Assembly: GCA_015847255.1 (NCBI GenBank)
Contig: JADLZK010009311.1
Location: 1-64,000, forward strand
Length of the DNA stretch: 64,000 bases
Reading direction: 5' to 3'
Source of the DNA: Hyparrhenia diplandra
Lineage: Eukaryota; Streptophyta; Magnoliopsida; Poales; Poaceae
The first letter of the stretch is position 1; each line of letters starts with the position of its first letter. A model generated the notes under the pieces. It saw nothing but the letters and a program-made list of their open reading frames with translations. It was not told where the DNA came from and searched no databases. Of the stretch, positions 23,525 to 36,150 are shown one piece after another. The translations under genes were made by a program, and so were the position numbers.

Positions 23525-23930
23525 TGATCCTCTTGGCACAAGAGCAAAGGTTGTGGGTGTGTGTGTTTGTGTGCAGTGAGCAATGGTGCTTGGAGTTGAG
23601 TAGTGGTGCTCAATGTAGCTTATGACAGAAACCCGGAGAGGAGGTCTCGGGGATGGTGGCCGAGTCCATGTTACTCGCTTCGGTGCAGCTGCCAGTTGTT
23701 TCTAAAGAATTTGCGTCTCCAGCCTGTGTGCACGTTGCTGCCCTTGAAAGGTGCTCATTGTCAACTGTCATCGAAGAACTACACTTAGTTGACATAATCA
23801 CCAATTTGTTGCAAATACTACTAGTTGTTAGTCGGCGGGGCCGCCGGAGATGGATCGAGCACATGGTGCCAAAACTTTTCTTCCCACCATGACAGTTGAG
23901 AGGGATGACAGGGCCGAGATTGGTAGATTT
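23525..23930. other. 5' flank of CNL-B, duplicated upstream of CNL-D
   Basis: There is no gene. The sequence from gagcaatggtgcttggagtt through gtcggcggggcc matches 53985-54330 upstream of CNL-D nearly base for base. It probably contains the promoter and leader of this subfamily, but no TATA box stands out. Confidence 0.55.
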
Positions 23931-23939
23931 TTTATTGTT

Positions 23940-24560
23940 TTGTTAAAGTTTGTAACACCGAAAGTCGAACCGAGGCATATATTAATTGGTAATGGTCGAT
24001 CTCGTTGCAAATCTTGTCTTAATGGTCACATTTTGCTTTGAGTTATTACCACCATGCCTTGACTTTGCATTTAGCAATAGTGATCCCGTTGGGCCGTTGC
24101 AGATTCATCCATACAGCTAGTAGTGTGCTCTTTTCATGTATACGTCGTGATACATCATACATATGCTACCTCTCCAATCGTATCAGCAGATGCAGATATG
24201 TACTCATTACAGTCCTAGCTGAAACCCGACCTGCAAACACAACTGGATACACTAGTGTACACAAACTGAAATTTAAAGATTACAGTGTCTTCCTTGACAA
24301 TGGAAAGTGACATGTTCTGGGACTAATTTATATTTCCAGCATTTTCCCTAATACTGTGTCTTCTAGGGTATTGAGCTGCCAAAGTTCCTCTCCTTCAGTT
24401 CTGAACATCTGAACTTCCAATGCAACGCCACTAAAAGTTAGCTGCTTGATGTCCCTCTCTTCCCAGAATCCTCTACACCATCTCTTGGCAGCTTGCTTGC
24501 TTGGCTGCTTCCTTCATGATGCCCAAAATTAAATACAAATTAACAACTAACACATTGTTG
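23940..24560 (+). repeat. Footprint of another DUF716 unit (intron and 3' flank only)
   Basis: gtaacaccgaaagtcgaacc through ttagcaatagtgatcccgtt matches the intron-side sequence before DUF716-4 (54385-54535) and, more weakly, the DUF716-1 intron. It then jumps directly to 3' flank landmarks (ttacagtgtcttccttgac, gatgcccaaaattaaa). Exon 2 has been deleted between these blocks. Confidence 0.6.
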
Positions 24561-24712
24561 CTGCTTGAACTACTAGTTTGCAATATTTCTAATGCAAACT
24601 TTTTTTATTCATAATATGAACTTCATATATATAATCTGTAGGGTCATTTTGCATTTCCAGTTCTCCTCAAAACAGAGTGAGATTTGTACTTTTTGAATAT
24701 TGAATTTATGTT

Positions 24713-25110
24713 TTTATTGAACTGGACGGGCAGGCGTGCCCCTACAGGAGTGTATTAAAATATCAAAGTAAAACAGCAGGCTCAACAGTTTTACAATGAA
24801 CGCATCAAGAGACAAAGAAAGAAAATAAGAAAGAGAGAGGCAAAATTACAACAAATTATGGATCCATGAGTCGAATGAAGCACTAAACTTAACCTTAACC
24901 CGCATGGAAAGGATTCTAACTTATTTACCAAAGATCCCTTTAGCTCTGACTGAGCTAGCTAGGATGGCCTTGAAAATGAGATCGTTCCTGACCATCAAAA
25001 TTTCCCAACACATTAGAATTGTCGATATCATGAAAAAATTTGGATTTGTCTCGTGCTCGATAAGCTCGATGGCCTGAAAAATAAGACTGGAGATGCATAG
25101 TCTTCCTTCT
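24713..25110 (-). mobile_element. LINE 3'-terminal fragment
   Basis: On the minus strand a decayed frame reads CWEILMVRNDLIFKAI, matching the C-terminal W.I(W)..RN..IF block of plant LINE ORF2. A 3' UTR follows, ending in a GGGCACGCCTGCCC stem and TTCAATAAAAAC. No target duplication was identified. The DUF716-2 fragment begins about 20 bp further on. Confidence 0.6.
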
Positions 25111-25131
25111 TAGGATTTTCTTAGGATACAT

Positions 25132-25346
25132 AGCCGTGCCGCCGAGGAGCGCGCAGAGCAGCTGGCCAACTTCCAGCTGTTCGGGGCCGTGTTCCTTGCG
25201 ATCGTCTATGTGCTTGGGTGTTATGCGTCGCCGCGGCTAGGTATGGACACCCGGACTTGCTAGCGATGCATACCGAGCACGTCGCCGCCCTGGAGTGCCA
25301 TGGCATTGGCGGCGGCGCCCGAGCAGCAGAGGAGTGCGTCGTTTAG
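25132..25346 (+). pseudogene. DUF716 fragment, copy 2 (C-terminal part of exon 2)
   Basis: Only the last third of exon 2 remains: (R)AAEERAEQLANFQLFGAVFL through HTEHVAALECHGIGGGAR and AAEECVV to a TAG. One base is lost near 25228 (tatgcgtcgcc against tacgccgtcgc in copy 1), so the frame changes before the final tail. The 5' part is replaced by LINE sequence. It is the convergent partner of CNL-C. Confidence 0.85.
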
Positions 25347-25860
25347 TGGAGTCGATGGGTGCATATATGTAGCTCTGTTCTTGCGTCAAGTATATTCTGT
25401 ATTCAGTAGCAAATTTAGAACATGGTGTGATACGTTGTTGTTACTTGTTAATGTTGTGTCAATTGTGAGCGAAGTTTGAAAAATACAGAGGGATCAAAAG
25501 TTCGTGAAGAGATTCAAATGAAAAATACAGAGGGATCATAAGTTTTGCCACCTTTGCTGATGCTTCAGCGTTCGAGTCAGTGCCCCTTCTACCGACGTTT
25601 GATTCACACATGCTCTCCAATCGTATCAGTAGATAGATATGTACTCACGACACGACAATATAAGTGCTACACTACTGCTATCCAATCGTATCAGTAGATA
25701 GATATGCTCTCCAATTCTGTGAGGCTCATAGATTTTCATTATGGTGCCCAAAATTAAACACAAATTAATGACCGACAGTTCATGGAGCGCATTATTTAAT
25801 ATCATACAAATTGTTTGCTTCTCAACAATATCAACCATACAAATTTACATCACAAGAAAC
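25347..25860 (+). repeat. DUF716 3' flank, copy 2
   Basis: It carries the same landmarks as 18598-19380. It has a local direct duplication of ccaatcgtatcagtagatag (about 25618 and 25682), and another of gttcgtgaagagattcaaat-like sequence near 25470-25540. Confidence 0.6.
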
Positions 25861-26029
25861 AGGGGAAAGGAGAAGTGTTGCACCTTCGTGTTTGACAGTT
25901 CATGATTCATCACCAATCCAGAAAACAGAGAGAAAAAAAAAGAGGATGTCTAGGTTTGAAGAAACAGATAGAAAGGAGAGAGGCGACAAGGAACAAGCAG
26001 AGCAAGTATCACATACATCTTATTCATCA

Positions 26030-29000
26030 GTATATATAGGTCAAGGGTGGGACGGTAGTAGGGATGGACTTTAGAGGTACTCTCCTAATCGCAGCCTTTG
26101 CTTCCTCCACCACCTCCTTGCCGTTGAAACAATCGATTTCTCTCGTTTTGAGCACAACACATAATTGCAACAACTCAAGATCAGCGAGCCTTGGCATAAC
26201 ACGGATGTAACCGACTTTGTCCATGGTGGTTCAACCTCTAATCTGATAAGAAAGCAAGAAACAAAAGATATTTAGATTCGAAGAAAGAGGTAAAGGAGAT
26301 AAGGGAGGAGCTACAAGCAGAGCAAGCAACATGTAATTTTACATCTCAATCAGAAGAAGTTGTTTACCTTAATGGTCTTTCATCTAAAATGTCTTACGTA
26401 ATGGGAGGGATGATTGGGGTGGACTTCAATAGCATGCCTCACCGCAGCCTCTGCTTCTTCCACCTCCCCCGTGCTGGTGCCTTGACATAGTAACCAAACC
26501 CTCAAATCCTGCAGCAGCGGCAGATTCCCCAGGCCAAAGTCGAAACCACTGTCGATTTCCCTCATCTCCCGCACTGGCAAATCCAAGGAAAGTTTTGCGA
26601 GCCTCGGCATAGCTCCTTGCTGAAACACCACTGGCCGTCGTCTGATATTCAACCCGCAGTGTACCAGGCATGGGAATGAACAAGCACCAATGGTGAATCT
26701 CCTTTGGTTCCCGGGATCCTTATGATGTACCCTCAACTCTAGATAGTAGAGAGCGGGCAACCTTCCGAGAATCTCGAGATCCTCCTGCTGCAGCGCCCTC
26801 ACGTTGATGCGGAGGCAGGAGAGGTCAGCAAAGAGTGAGGGTTCCACCTTCAACCAAGCAGGCAGCACAGAAAACCAGCAGGAGTACGGCAGTTCCAAAT
26901 TGCGGAGATGTTGTGGGGCGACCCAACCATCTAAGTTGCATTCACCAAATTTAATCTGGATTTTTAGACTCTGGATATTATGTAGCTTGTTTAGGCACTC
27001 CACCAAGGATTCAGACTGGGCATTGCTACAATTAGTGATAATTTTCAGCCACTTCAGCTCGATAGATTGCCCAGCTCTTTTACGATGTCTATGAAGTCAT
27101 CGTGATCAATGGCTAAATGTGAAAGCTGTACAAGGCCTGTCAAGTTCGCAATCTCTTTCGGCACTATTGTCTTTTCCCCTATGAGCAGGCACATTAATTG
27201 TTTTAGCCCAAAAATACTTGACGGCAAGCTAGGAATTGCATTCCAATAGTCTTGTACATCTAACGTTTGTAGAAATTGAAGGTTTCCTATTTCTTGGGGG
27301 GAGTTCACCAATCTTTGTACGTTTTAGTCCTAGGTACCTCAAATGAAGTAAATTCCCAAGGAGATTAAGCCTACAGCCTTGTGAAAGATCACATCCTTCT
27401 AAATCCAGCACACGCAAAACTTTGAAGCTCTCAAGTGTTGGTACATGATCAATAGCAGATGGAAAGACAATAACTGATCTGACATGTTCTTTTCTCAATG
27501 TAGCCTCAGGATTACCATGACTAACCATGCCATTTTGAAGGGATAGCCTTCGGACCTTTTCTGATGCAGATGAGTATGGAGCCATATTGTTCTGTATAGC
27601 AACAAAGTTTTCTTCACTTGATAAGGAACGGATAAGATCGAGCACCATATCATGTACACGGCAAGATTCTACCTTGCCTGTCTTTTCACCATGCCTAGGT
27701 TGGATCATGCTTCTATTTATGAGCTCATTAAGGTAACTCTCCCCCGCTTCAAATAACCTCTTTTCTTGCTTTTGAGACTGGATAAAACCTTCAGCTATCC
27801 ACAACCATATCAAACGATATTTATCAATTTCATAATCTTTGGAAACATACTTAAATATAACAAGCAACTCCTTAGATGAGAGGGCATATCATAATAGCTG
27901 AGTGACAAAACCTTCCTCATATTCTCTATGGTTTTATCCTCCTCTAGTCCTGCACCAATAGAGTTGCACACATCATACCACTCCAATTTGCTTCTTCCTT
28001 TAGTAACCAACAAACTAGCTATTGTAATAATAGCTAAGGGAACACCACCACATTTCTTTAGTATTCTATTTGATACTTCTTCGAGCTGTTCATTAGGATA
28101 TTTGTCTTTGTCTCCTTTGCCAAATATTCTATCATTCAATAATATTCTAGAGTTGTCGGGGAAAGCGGCTTCATCGGTAAGCGGTGCCAATTTGCTCAGC
28201 AACAGTGAAAATACAGTAGTTGTGATGATTCTGAAATCAGCACTATCATGGGGTAGTGCACATCTAATCACATTCCAATCTGTGATCTTCCATATGTCAT
28301 CGATAACAACGAAGTACCTGCACATGTATAGAACAACAAAAAAGGCCATGTCGTCAACACTAAGCAAACTGTGGAAAAAAATATAATCAATCTTTTCTTA
28401 TATATGCGTTGTGCCATGCTGATCAGAAACCGAGAAGACTAGTAGTCTAGTACAGAATGAAGTTTTATATAGTTAATAATCAGTCTTTATGCATGTATGA
28501 TAATTCCTTGAAGAAAATATGTATACGGCATTGCTATCTGTTGGATGGTTCGAGTCGCTCAAGCACCCTTGATCCTCTGACCGACCACTGAAATGACGAG
28601 TCTACCATGCGAGCTAATGGCCGGCGGCCAAGGATTTCATTCAGGAGCTACACCTACGTGAGCAAGCCCAATAGCCCAGACTTCCAATAGCGCAGAATAT
28701 TAGACTAACCCTTGAATTCTTCTTTCTAAAAATGCATTTGATTTGATACGAGCCTGCATGCACATGTGCTGTATTCATATTCAATAAACATATGCAATTG
28801 GACGAAGATATTTTGGACTAGTGAGCGATTATTTTGTTCCCACCCAGCATTTGCATTGCATACTGAGTGTATGACTACTGCTTTTATTAATTTCTGAGTG
28901 AAACAATGCTAATTGTTTCTATTGGGCTGATAATTATTTTCAGAGTCAATTCTCACCTCAACAAAGCCTCTGGTTTTGCTCAAATAAAGCTAACTAGGCC

Positions 29001-30105
29001 AGTGTAACAAAATTTCCACAAGTTTCACTCAAAATTCTTTGTTGTGCGTATCCACACTAGATTGACAAAAGTTCGCACTTCATGGATCTCCGGTTGTACA
29101 AGATCAATACATGGGAAAAGATAAGAGGTCTAGAGTACCAGAGGCTAGAGAAAGGTGCAACATGGGTCGTCACTTGATAGCAGAACCCACTAAGACATAA
29201 AGTATGGCAAATAAAGGAAATGAGATGCAGTTTATCAATGTCATTATTAGGATCATTTGAATTCTAAAAAATCATATAAAATTGACAACTATTTTTGTGA
29301 TGTGCTCATACCTCTTCCACTGAAGGTATTTTCTTAGTTCTTCGATAACATCAATACCTTCAGCATTCTTCTCGGCGAGTTTATAAAACATGTCCCTGAA
29401 TAATCTGTCCATATCAGGAGTTTGAGACACCGATACAAAAGCTGAGCAGTCAAACTGTGCTCTAAGCTTTTCATACACAACATTAGCAAGAGTGGTCTTT
29501 CCTAAACCTCCAAATCCAACAATGGAAACTATCTTGTTTTGTTCCTTGGAAGCTTCATTTCCTTCAGTCAGAAACTTGATTACCTCGTCTCTTGATTCCT
29601 CAATGCCAACTAGCTCTGTCACCTTCTCATACCGAACCAATGCACGGGGATCAACTTTCACAGGCTTATCAACACTGTAGTTAACCTCGTACCTACAGCG
29701 CCGATCATGCACCTCCTTGACACAACTCTTGATGTCTCTTATATCAATAGCAATCTTGCGGTGAATCTTGGGCTGCATCAAGGAACCAAGGTTCTTGCAA
29801 ATGAGCTTCTTGAAGCCCTGCTTTTTGGCCGGCTGATGGCCCTTGATTTGCACCATGAATGTGTCAATGTTGTCCTCTATGTCATAGGACAACTCTCTCA
29901 CATTCCTGGCCCAAATCTTATCTCCGCTAGGAAGCTGGTCAGCTGGAACCTTGGAGATATCTTCAAGGGCTGCCTTCATGCTCTCGAGCTCAGCTTGGAG
30001 GAACCTGATCCCCCTTTCACTTCCTTTTTGCAGGTTGTACTCATCAGCAAGCAGCTCGCCAAGCTTAGGGAGGAGGCTAGGAAGTGCCCCCAACACGACC
30101 TCCAT
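26030..30105 (-). pseudogene. CNL disease-resistance pseudogene, copy C; exon 1 intact
   Basis: Exon 1 (30105-29312) is fully open, 265 codons. It has MEVVLGALPSLLPKLGELLA, an EDNID motif at residues 77-81, the P-loop GFGGLGKTT at 197-205 and RNBS-A (FDCSAFVSVSQTPD) near 218-231. The phase-2 intron is 29311-28318. Exon 2 (28317-26368) starts YFVVIDDIWKITDW and carries KKCGGVPLAI, CLLYLSMFP, RVHDMVLDLI and the LRRs. Three compensating single-base losses scramble 28150-28210. Unrecovered shifts lie at about 27838 (ctttgg for cttctgg), 27296 (G-run) and 27060. A post-stop intron (26367-26243) leads to a terminal exon with a relic frame MPRLADLELLQLCVVLKTRE. Exon 1 could at most give a truncated CC-NB protein. 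Confidence 0.92.
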
Positions 30106-30542
30106 GGATCCTGTTTGTGCAAGGAGCAAAGGATACAGGGGTGTGTGTTTGCAGTGGTGATGGCTGAGCAGGCTAAGCTATTGTGGGTGCTGTTGTGAAG
30201 TTGATTTCCACGGTGACAACAAGAAGACTAGGTGTGTGGTTGATTTGCTCCAGTCAGAGTCTGGCCTGCTGATAAAGAGCCAGAAGAGACCTGCTGGCTG
30301 CTGCTGATTTTCTTGAATTATCAGCATATAGTTTTTTTTGTTCCTGTTGTAATATCATAACATGGCCATGCGTCTCGCGCAAAGAGAGAATATTTGTGGG
30401 GGTGTGGTGTGTGGTGCCCCGTACACCGGTGTGTTTGTCGCAGATCATGCACAAGATTTGTAGGGAATATATGACTCACCCCAATCAATTTGGCATTATT
30501 TTAACATATATCATTAAGTCCTTGGGTTAGGTGAAGAGCACT
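30106..30542. other. 5' flank of CNL-C; no gene seen
   Basis: This is leader and upstream sequence of CNL-C. No TATA box or other promoter motif is clear enough to call, and no reading frame is supported. Confidence 0.4.
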
Positions 30543-30601
30543 ACGCGCCTACCTTTCAGGAGGAAATTAAATAGCACAAGTATTGTTCATTTTATTACTA
30601 G
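30543..30601 (+). repeat. 59 bp direct repeat, left copy
   Basis: It begins acgcgcctacctttcagg and ends ttcattttattactag. It is identical over 59 bases to 33112-33170. Together the two copies bracket about 2.5 kb. Confidence 0.9.
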
Positions 30602-33111
30602 ACTAGTCGTAAGGCACGTGCGGCACGCACGTGTCCATAAAAAAGTTAAATTCTTCGAAATTTCTAGAAATAATGATACACATTCCAGAGAATTCATTTA
30701 TAGGAGATGACAGCAATTCTCAGATAATAATAATTAGTTGTCGTAACACTTTTTGAGGTCATACTACTAATAGTATATCGGTAGTATACAACATAATAAT
30801 TATAAAACGTGTAAACAAATTATCACTTATAAAAGGCATTCTAGAATAAATACCTTTTCAAATGAAGCTAAATATGTCCTATTATCCAAGTCTTCTTTAG
30901 GTTAATTCAGGCAAGCCTCATCATTTTTTTACATACATTTGTGCAACAAGTTTTAGCAAATAAATAAATCTACTAAATGGTAGGAATAGACAATTGAAGA
31001 TCATGCAATTTTTACTTTGACATGTCAACTTCCTTCATGTAGTCACTCAACATGGAATCTAATTTGAGTGAGAAATTTTAAAAAATGCATGAAATTGATG
31101 CTAGGAAATTTCATCTTTGCCACATCAGATGAGTTCATTAAAATAAGCATCGAAAGAAGAAAATAATCATGAAATAAAAGAAGAAATAGGCAATCACCTC
31201 AAGCACCCAGATGCTCATAAGAGATTCCAAGGTAAACAGTACAAAAATTCATATATGTAAACAAGAGAAATATAAGCATTGTCGTTATTGAATATCTGAA
31301 TTATCTTAGACAGGATTTTTGCTGCCATCACATTTGAATGGTTCTCAAGCCATGGCCTCAAAAGTAGTGTTAAAAGTGGAGTGCTATAGATTGATTTTGA
31401 ACTTACATCCATTCGGGGAGGATGTTTTCCATACTATATCTTCATGAACCGTCACATACACCGAAATCACAAAGTTAAAAACTCATACGCGCTACTTAAA
31501 TCAAATCGATCAGACCATGATATAGTGATTTTAAATATATATTTTGTAACGCACAAGCAAGCTAGAATTAATGCCAATGACATGAAAATCCAATAATTTT
31601 AGGATGCTTAGGATGAGATAGATTGGTCACGAAAAATAGCAAGAATTGAGATTAATTCATAGGTAGAATACACCAAATCAATAATGCTTACTATAAGGCA
31701 ATAACATCAACTAATATGTGTGCAGCACACAAACAATCATCATTTAGGATGTAAACACGGTTTGATGGTATGCATCTATACATATCACAAACAGGTAGTC
31801 TTCAAACGCACCAAATGGAATTCAACATCATATAAGAACATAGTGTAAAGATCTCTGCCTATGATGACATCTATGACACCTGGGTTAAGTGGTATATGTA
31901 TGTTTTTGAGCATGTATCAAACGAAGCACAAAAAAAAAAGGATCAGCTATAGCAAAGCCAAGAAACTGAAGATAATATATTCTAGATTTTATAATCAGAC
32001 ATAGCATGATTATGATTATACAATCTGAAATCTGCATTTAGAAGTCAGGCACACAATAAAAAAAAAAATGGAGTGAATACAAAAAGGGTGTCTACCTGAT
32101 ATGTGTCCTGCTAACATATATAGTTGGCTTAGCACCTTCTCATCCGGTCCATGCCCTATAATTCTTGTAAAGAATTCCGTCACCAAGGAAACCATTTCAG
32201 CTCAAATTGAGCGTCATCAGTAAATACCATCTGAACAGGACAATGGCGCCATGGATGATCTGTCCATGTGGGCCGGCCGGCGACTGATATTGAAATTAAT
32301 TAGAGTTCCCTGACGGGGGCACCACCATGGACATGGACGGGGCTAGGAAGGTGGCCGACATGGAGAGAATCTCATACCGATCTCGGAAGACGACGACCCT
32401 GGCAGCGGCGCCTCTGTCCCGATGACTCCATGACCAAGCAGTTCCTGAGGCCGCGGCAGCGCGCACGAAGCACCTGTGCGCGTGGGCAACGACGTACCTG
32501 TCACTGGGGATCTCGAGCATGTGCGGCCACATGGCCGCCGCGGGCTCCACGTCTCGAGTGACCAACAGACAGCGGCTTGGGCTTGTTCTTGGAGCCTGGC
32601 GGCCGGCTTCGATTCGACGACGCTCGCCGCCGGCCCATCGACTCGTGCTGCTCGTCCAACCACGCGACTTTCCACCACCCGGACAGATCAGGAACTGCTT
32701 GCTCCTGAGACGTGAGGTCAGGGCCCTCGGTCGGGGTGGCAGTTTGGCGGCGTTGCGGAAGGGACAGGACGGATAGAGGGAGGGCTGTCGCGATGATGGA
32801 AACAACAACAGAAGGGGGTGTGCATGGCGTCGAGCCCCTCGATGGAGGGGCTTCAGCGTGGGCGCGGAAGGGGCGACGCCACTGTTGCCGTCGGCGGAGC
32901 ATTGGTGGTCGTCGCCTCCTCATCCTTGTGGATCCCGGCCGCGCCGGGGATGAGGCGGCCACTGGCGGGATCTGCGCTCCGTCAAGCGCCAGTTGTAGGC
33001 CACCGCGGCGAGGCGTCGCCGCCATCGCCCCGTGATGTCTCGCTATCTCGCTCGCTCTTCTAGATTCAATTGAAACCGACGCAGCGACGCTCGTCCTCGG
33101 CTCTTCCCATC
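30602..33111. mobile_element. Insertion of unknown type between exact 59 bp repeats
   Basis: The left edge read on the minus strand ends in a perfect 8 bp stem hairpin (CACGTGCG-TGC-CGCACGTG) then CCTTACGACTAG/T, which resembles a Helitron 3' end. No convincing opposite TC end was found. The first 1.7 kb is AT-rich and empty. About 32290-33060 is GC-rich with overlapping frames on both strands; a minus-strand frame (MWPHMLEIPSDRYVVAHAHR) looks like a captured gene fragment that I cannot identify. Element class unresolved. Confidence 0.4.
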
Positions 33112-33170
33112 ACGCGCCTACCTTTCAGGAGGAAATTAAATAGCACAAGTATTGTTCATTTTATTACTAG
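33112..33170 (+). repeat. 59 bp direct repeat, right copy
   Basis: Identical to 30543-30601. The flanking bases differ: aaaagacacc follows here, and actagtcgt follows the left copy. Confidence 0.9.
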
Positions 33171-33506
33171 AAAAGACACCTTTTGCGACAAAAAAGAATA
33201 AACATACAGTTTCTTTTATTTCGTTTAAGATGTACAGTTTACTAGTGGACATGGGCATATATATATTCTAACAAAAACGAAAAGGACCGAGACTAAGTGG
33301 ACTGATCGGCCGAAAGCTGAGCTGGCTTTGGGTAAAGCTGGACCAACTAATGGTCATCTTTGGTCTATAAAACGAAAAGTGGATATCAGCGTGATGCTTC
33401 TTGATCTTGTTGTACATAATGTACAGAAAAAGTACTTTATTTGATTCTATAACAAATCATTAAGCACCTGTCCAACACTGATTACCATATCTGCTGCTCT
33501 GTTCTG

Positions 33507-35860
33507 TTCAATCTCAATACTGATGGCCATGCGATTGGCGCCTAGGCTGGGTGGCATCATCTCGCCCAACCAGAATGCCTTCATCAAGGGACGGACAATA
33601 CACGACAATTTCAAATTCGTCCAGCGGGCGTCAGTATACCAGCGCAACAAGAAAACCCCGATGACCTCCTCAATCTCGACATCTCAAAGGCCTTCGACAC
33701 GGTCTCCTGGCCATTCTTGCTGCAGGCGATGCAGGCTTTCGGCTTCGGCGAACACAGGCGGAGATGGGTGGGGACGTTTTTGTCCACGGCATTGTCACAT
33801 ATCCTGCCCAATGGCCACCCCGGGAAGGTGATCCACCACAGGAGAGGCATGCGTCAGGGGGACTCCTGATGAGGACATGACCATGCTTGGAGAATCCTAT
33901 GGAGGCCAAGGAGATCAGCAAGGGTGTCCTAACAGCGAAGGAGGCCCAAAGCTCATCCAGTTCGAGTCACCAAGGTGGAGGCCCAAATCAATTTTGAGTC
34001 CACCTCGGAATCCAAGAGCAGTCCCGACTAAAAATGACGTGCCGGACACATACGGACTCCATTTTTGACAATCTTGGCATGCTTGGAAAGATAATTTGAT
34101 TCCCTAACCAATGGCGTTGGTTTGGGGTCCAAACTCCATACGAGCCAACGGGAATGGTCAAAACAATGTGGCGAGTGCCTAGCTAAATTTGGAACTTCAC
34201 TGCTGCATGGAGACTACCTAAATTTGGAATCTCAGTTGGAGAGCTCACGTCGAATTGATGTCATCTTTCTTAAACAGAAACCATGCATGACTTGGCTTAT
34301 TTGAAGGAATTGGAGGACTGGATCCAAGAGTGGACAAATAATACCTCCTTCCGCGGGCGGCGCCTGCTCCTGCATGTCCATGAGTCTCGCATGACCATTG
34401 TTTTCTTCTTAAATAAGTTGTTGCCCGCACATTTACCATTTGGGTTCTGTTTAGTTCAAGTTTTCCATAGAGAAACTTTGATTGATTCATTGTAACCGAG
34501 AAGATTATTCCGCTTACATTGATCCAAGGCCCCTGTTCTTGTTCTTTTTTGTGGCGATTAGTCCTTTTGTGATCCGAACTTCGGACACCATTATCTCAGT
34601 TCGTCAATTCGTATTTGCAATATTCAGATTGCGTGTTTACCTGTTCTTGCTTGTGTTCTTCGATTCACTTGCAGGAAAAGCCTTCTTGGCGAGGTCAATC
34701 AAGTCGTGCTTGGTTGATAACCATTGGAGCAAGATGGTGTAGCGGTTGCGGGGTCGAATTGTGTTGATTCGAAGCGGATCGTCAACGTCGAGTTCTCCAC
34801 CCAATCTAATTTATCCCGTACCACACGGAAGATCGGGCCAGACCTTATCACTCCCTCTCGCCCATGCTGTTCATCATCGGCACGGAGGTCTTGGCGGCTC
34901 ATGGCCTCGGCGGAGACCACCCTTCTCCTATGGCCACTGCCATTTCCGACTATCGATTCATTTGCGGCATCATCTACGCGGATGACGTCATCGTCTTCCT
35001 TCAGCCAGAAACGGCTAAGGCAAGGGTGGTCAAGGAGATCCTATGCATCTTCGCACAAGCATCGGGACTCAGCACCAACCTCAACAAGTGCTCCATCACA
35101 TCAATATTCACATCAGATGACAGCCTGCCAGCCACCCAGCAGATCATTGGGTGCCAGATGTTCGACTTCCCCATCACGTACCTAGGCCTCCCGCTAAGGA
35201 CCAAGAAGATACCCAAGGCCAGGATACAAGCAACGGTGGACGCAGTCGCTCGAAGACTCCCTGCATGCCACGGCCCGCTAATGGCACGAAGCGGCTATCT
35301 AGTATGGATCAAGTCCGTTCTCTGCCTTGGGCGATGGACGAGATCGATGGCATCTGCCGCCGCTTTCTCTGGACAGGCAAGGATGGCTCCATACGCGGGA
35401 AATGCATGGTAGCCTAGCCCACGGTATGCTGCCCCACCGACCTAGGTGGTCTAGCCATCCCGGGCGTCGACTCGTCGCAGGTCGGACACACGCCGCTACT
35501 TGACTGGTGGGAGCGATGGAGGCGAGAGATGGCATGCTGAGAAAAGGAAAGGAGCAGACACCCTGTTCGCCCGCGTCGCCTGGCACATATGGAAAGAGCG
35601 GAACGCTAGGTCTTTCCGCAGCGAAACCGTGACCACCACCAGCTGCTCGCCGCCATCAAGCAAACCGCCGACCTGTGGGTCGAAGCCGGTGCGTGCAGTC
35701 TTAGTTGCCTAACTCACGAGTAATCCCGATTGTTCTCATAGGGAGGCAGAAATTATTGTAAATCCTTTACCTCGCTTCCACGCTAGACGCGCCCATTTGT
35801 AAAACTTTCTCCTTAATGAAAAAGATACGCAAACCTTTTGCGTATTCGAGAAAAAAAAAC
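33507..35860 (+). mobile_element. 5'-truncated LINE, interrupted by a solo LTR
   Basis: The RT region begins MAMRLAPRLGGIISPNQNAF then IKGRTIHDNF, with LDISKAFDTVSW and RRGMRQGDS. It resumes after the LTR with LSPMLFIIGTEVLAAHGLG, the catalytic YADD (in IIYADDVIVFLQ), ITYLGLPLRTKKIP and a C-terminal WHIWKERNARSF. The 3' end is TTAATGAAAAAG, a stem (ATACGCAAA/TTTGCGTAT), TCGAG and poly-A. Flanks share atcattaagca (33456 and 35861) and atatctgctgctct-like sequence, giving imperfect repeats of about 50 bp drawn from a DUF716 3' UTR. Stops and a deletion near 35415-35500 make it inactive. Confidence 0.88.
33867..34850 (+). mobile_element. Solo LTR (Gypsy-like), 984 bp, inside the LINE
   Basis: It starts TGATGAGGACATGACC and ends ...CCTTATCA. 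It splits the LINE exactly within the RQGD-LSP reverse-transcriptase motif (ggggactcc / ctccctctcg). The target duplication is ctcc with TG..CA ends, or actcc if the last base belongs to the target. There is no internal domain and no second LTR, so it is an LTR recombined to solo state. The 3' half (cttgcaggaaaagccttctt, gatcgtcaacgtcgagttct) resembles known grass Gypsy LTRs. Confidence 0.8.
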
Positions 35861-36150
35861 ATCATTAAGCAGATATGTAATGTGTACATATCTGCTGCTC
35901 TATTCTTTCCTTACTCAGTATCGTTACTCCATTTCCACACAAACCTATCTGTACGCCGGGCCGAAGCACGACCGCATCGAGCAACGCCCAGACCCGAAGA
36001 TATTGAAGTAGGACCCGTGGATGTTGTGAGTGAACAGTGTTAGGCATCCCAGAATCTCTACACCAGATCCGTAACTATTGACAACCTCTGCTCGGCTGCT
36101 TCATTAAGACCAAAATCAAACACAATCTAGTTAAGTTATTGCTTCTCAAC
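35861..36150 (+). repeat. DUF716 3' flank footprint beside the LINE
   Basis: gtacatatctgctgctctat, the cagtatcg block and cttctcaacaagatcaacc follow the order seen in the other DUF716 flanks. A perfect hairpin occurs at 35868-35896 (agcagatatgt, 7 nt loop, acatatctgct). The exons of this copy are gone. Confidence 0.55.

Noticed and set aside
29272..30129. CNL-C exon 1 as a complete stand-alone gene
   Set aside because: The frame runs past a good splice donor (AG/GTATGAG at 29312/29311) into intron sequence, and the paralogues share the split. It is exon 1, not a full gene.
30105..30129. Upstream start codon at 30129 for CNL-C
   Set aside because: The ATG at 30105 (MEVVLGALPS) aligns with the starts of copies A, B and D; the eight upstream residues are not conserved.
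32296..33063. Possible GC-rich gene (frames on both strands)
   Set aside because: No recognised domain, splice signals or family motif. Kept only as a possible captured fragment.
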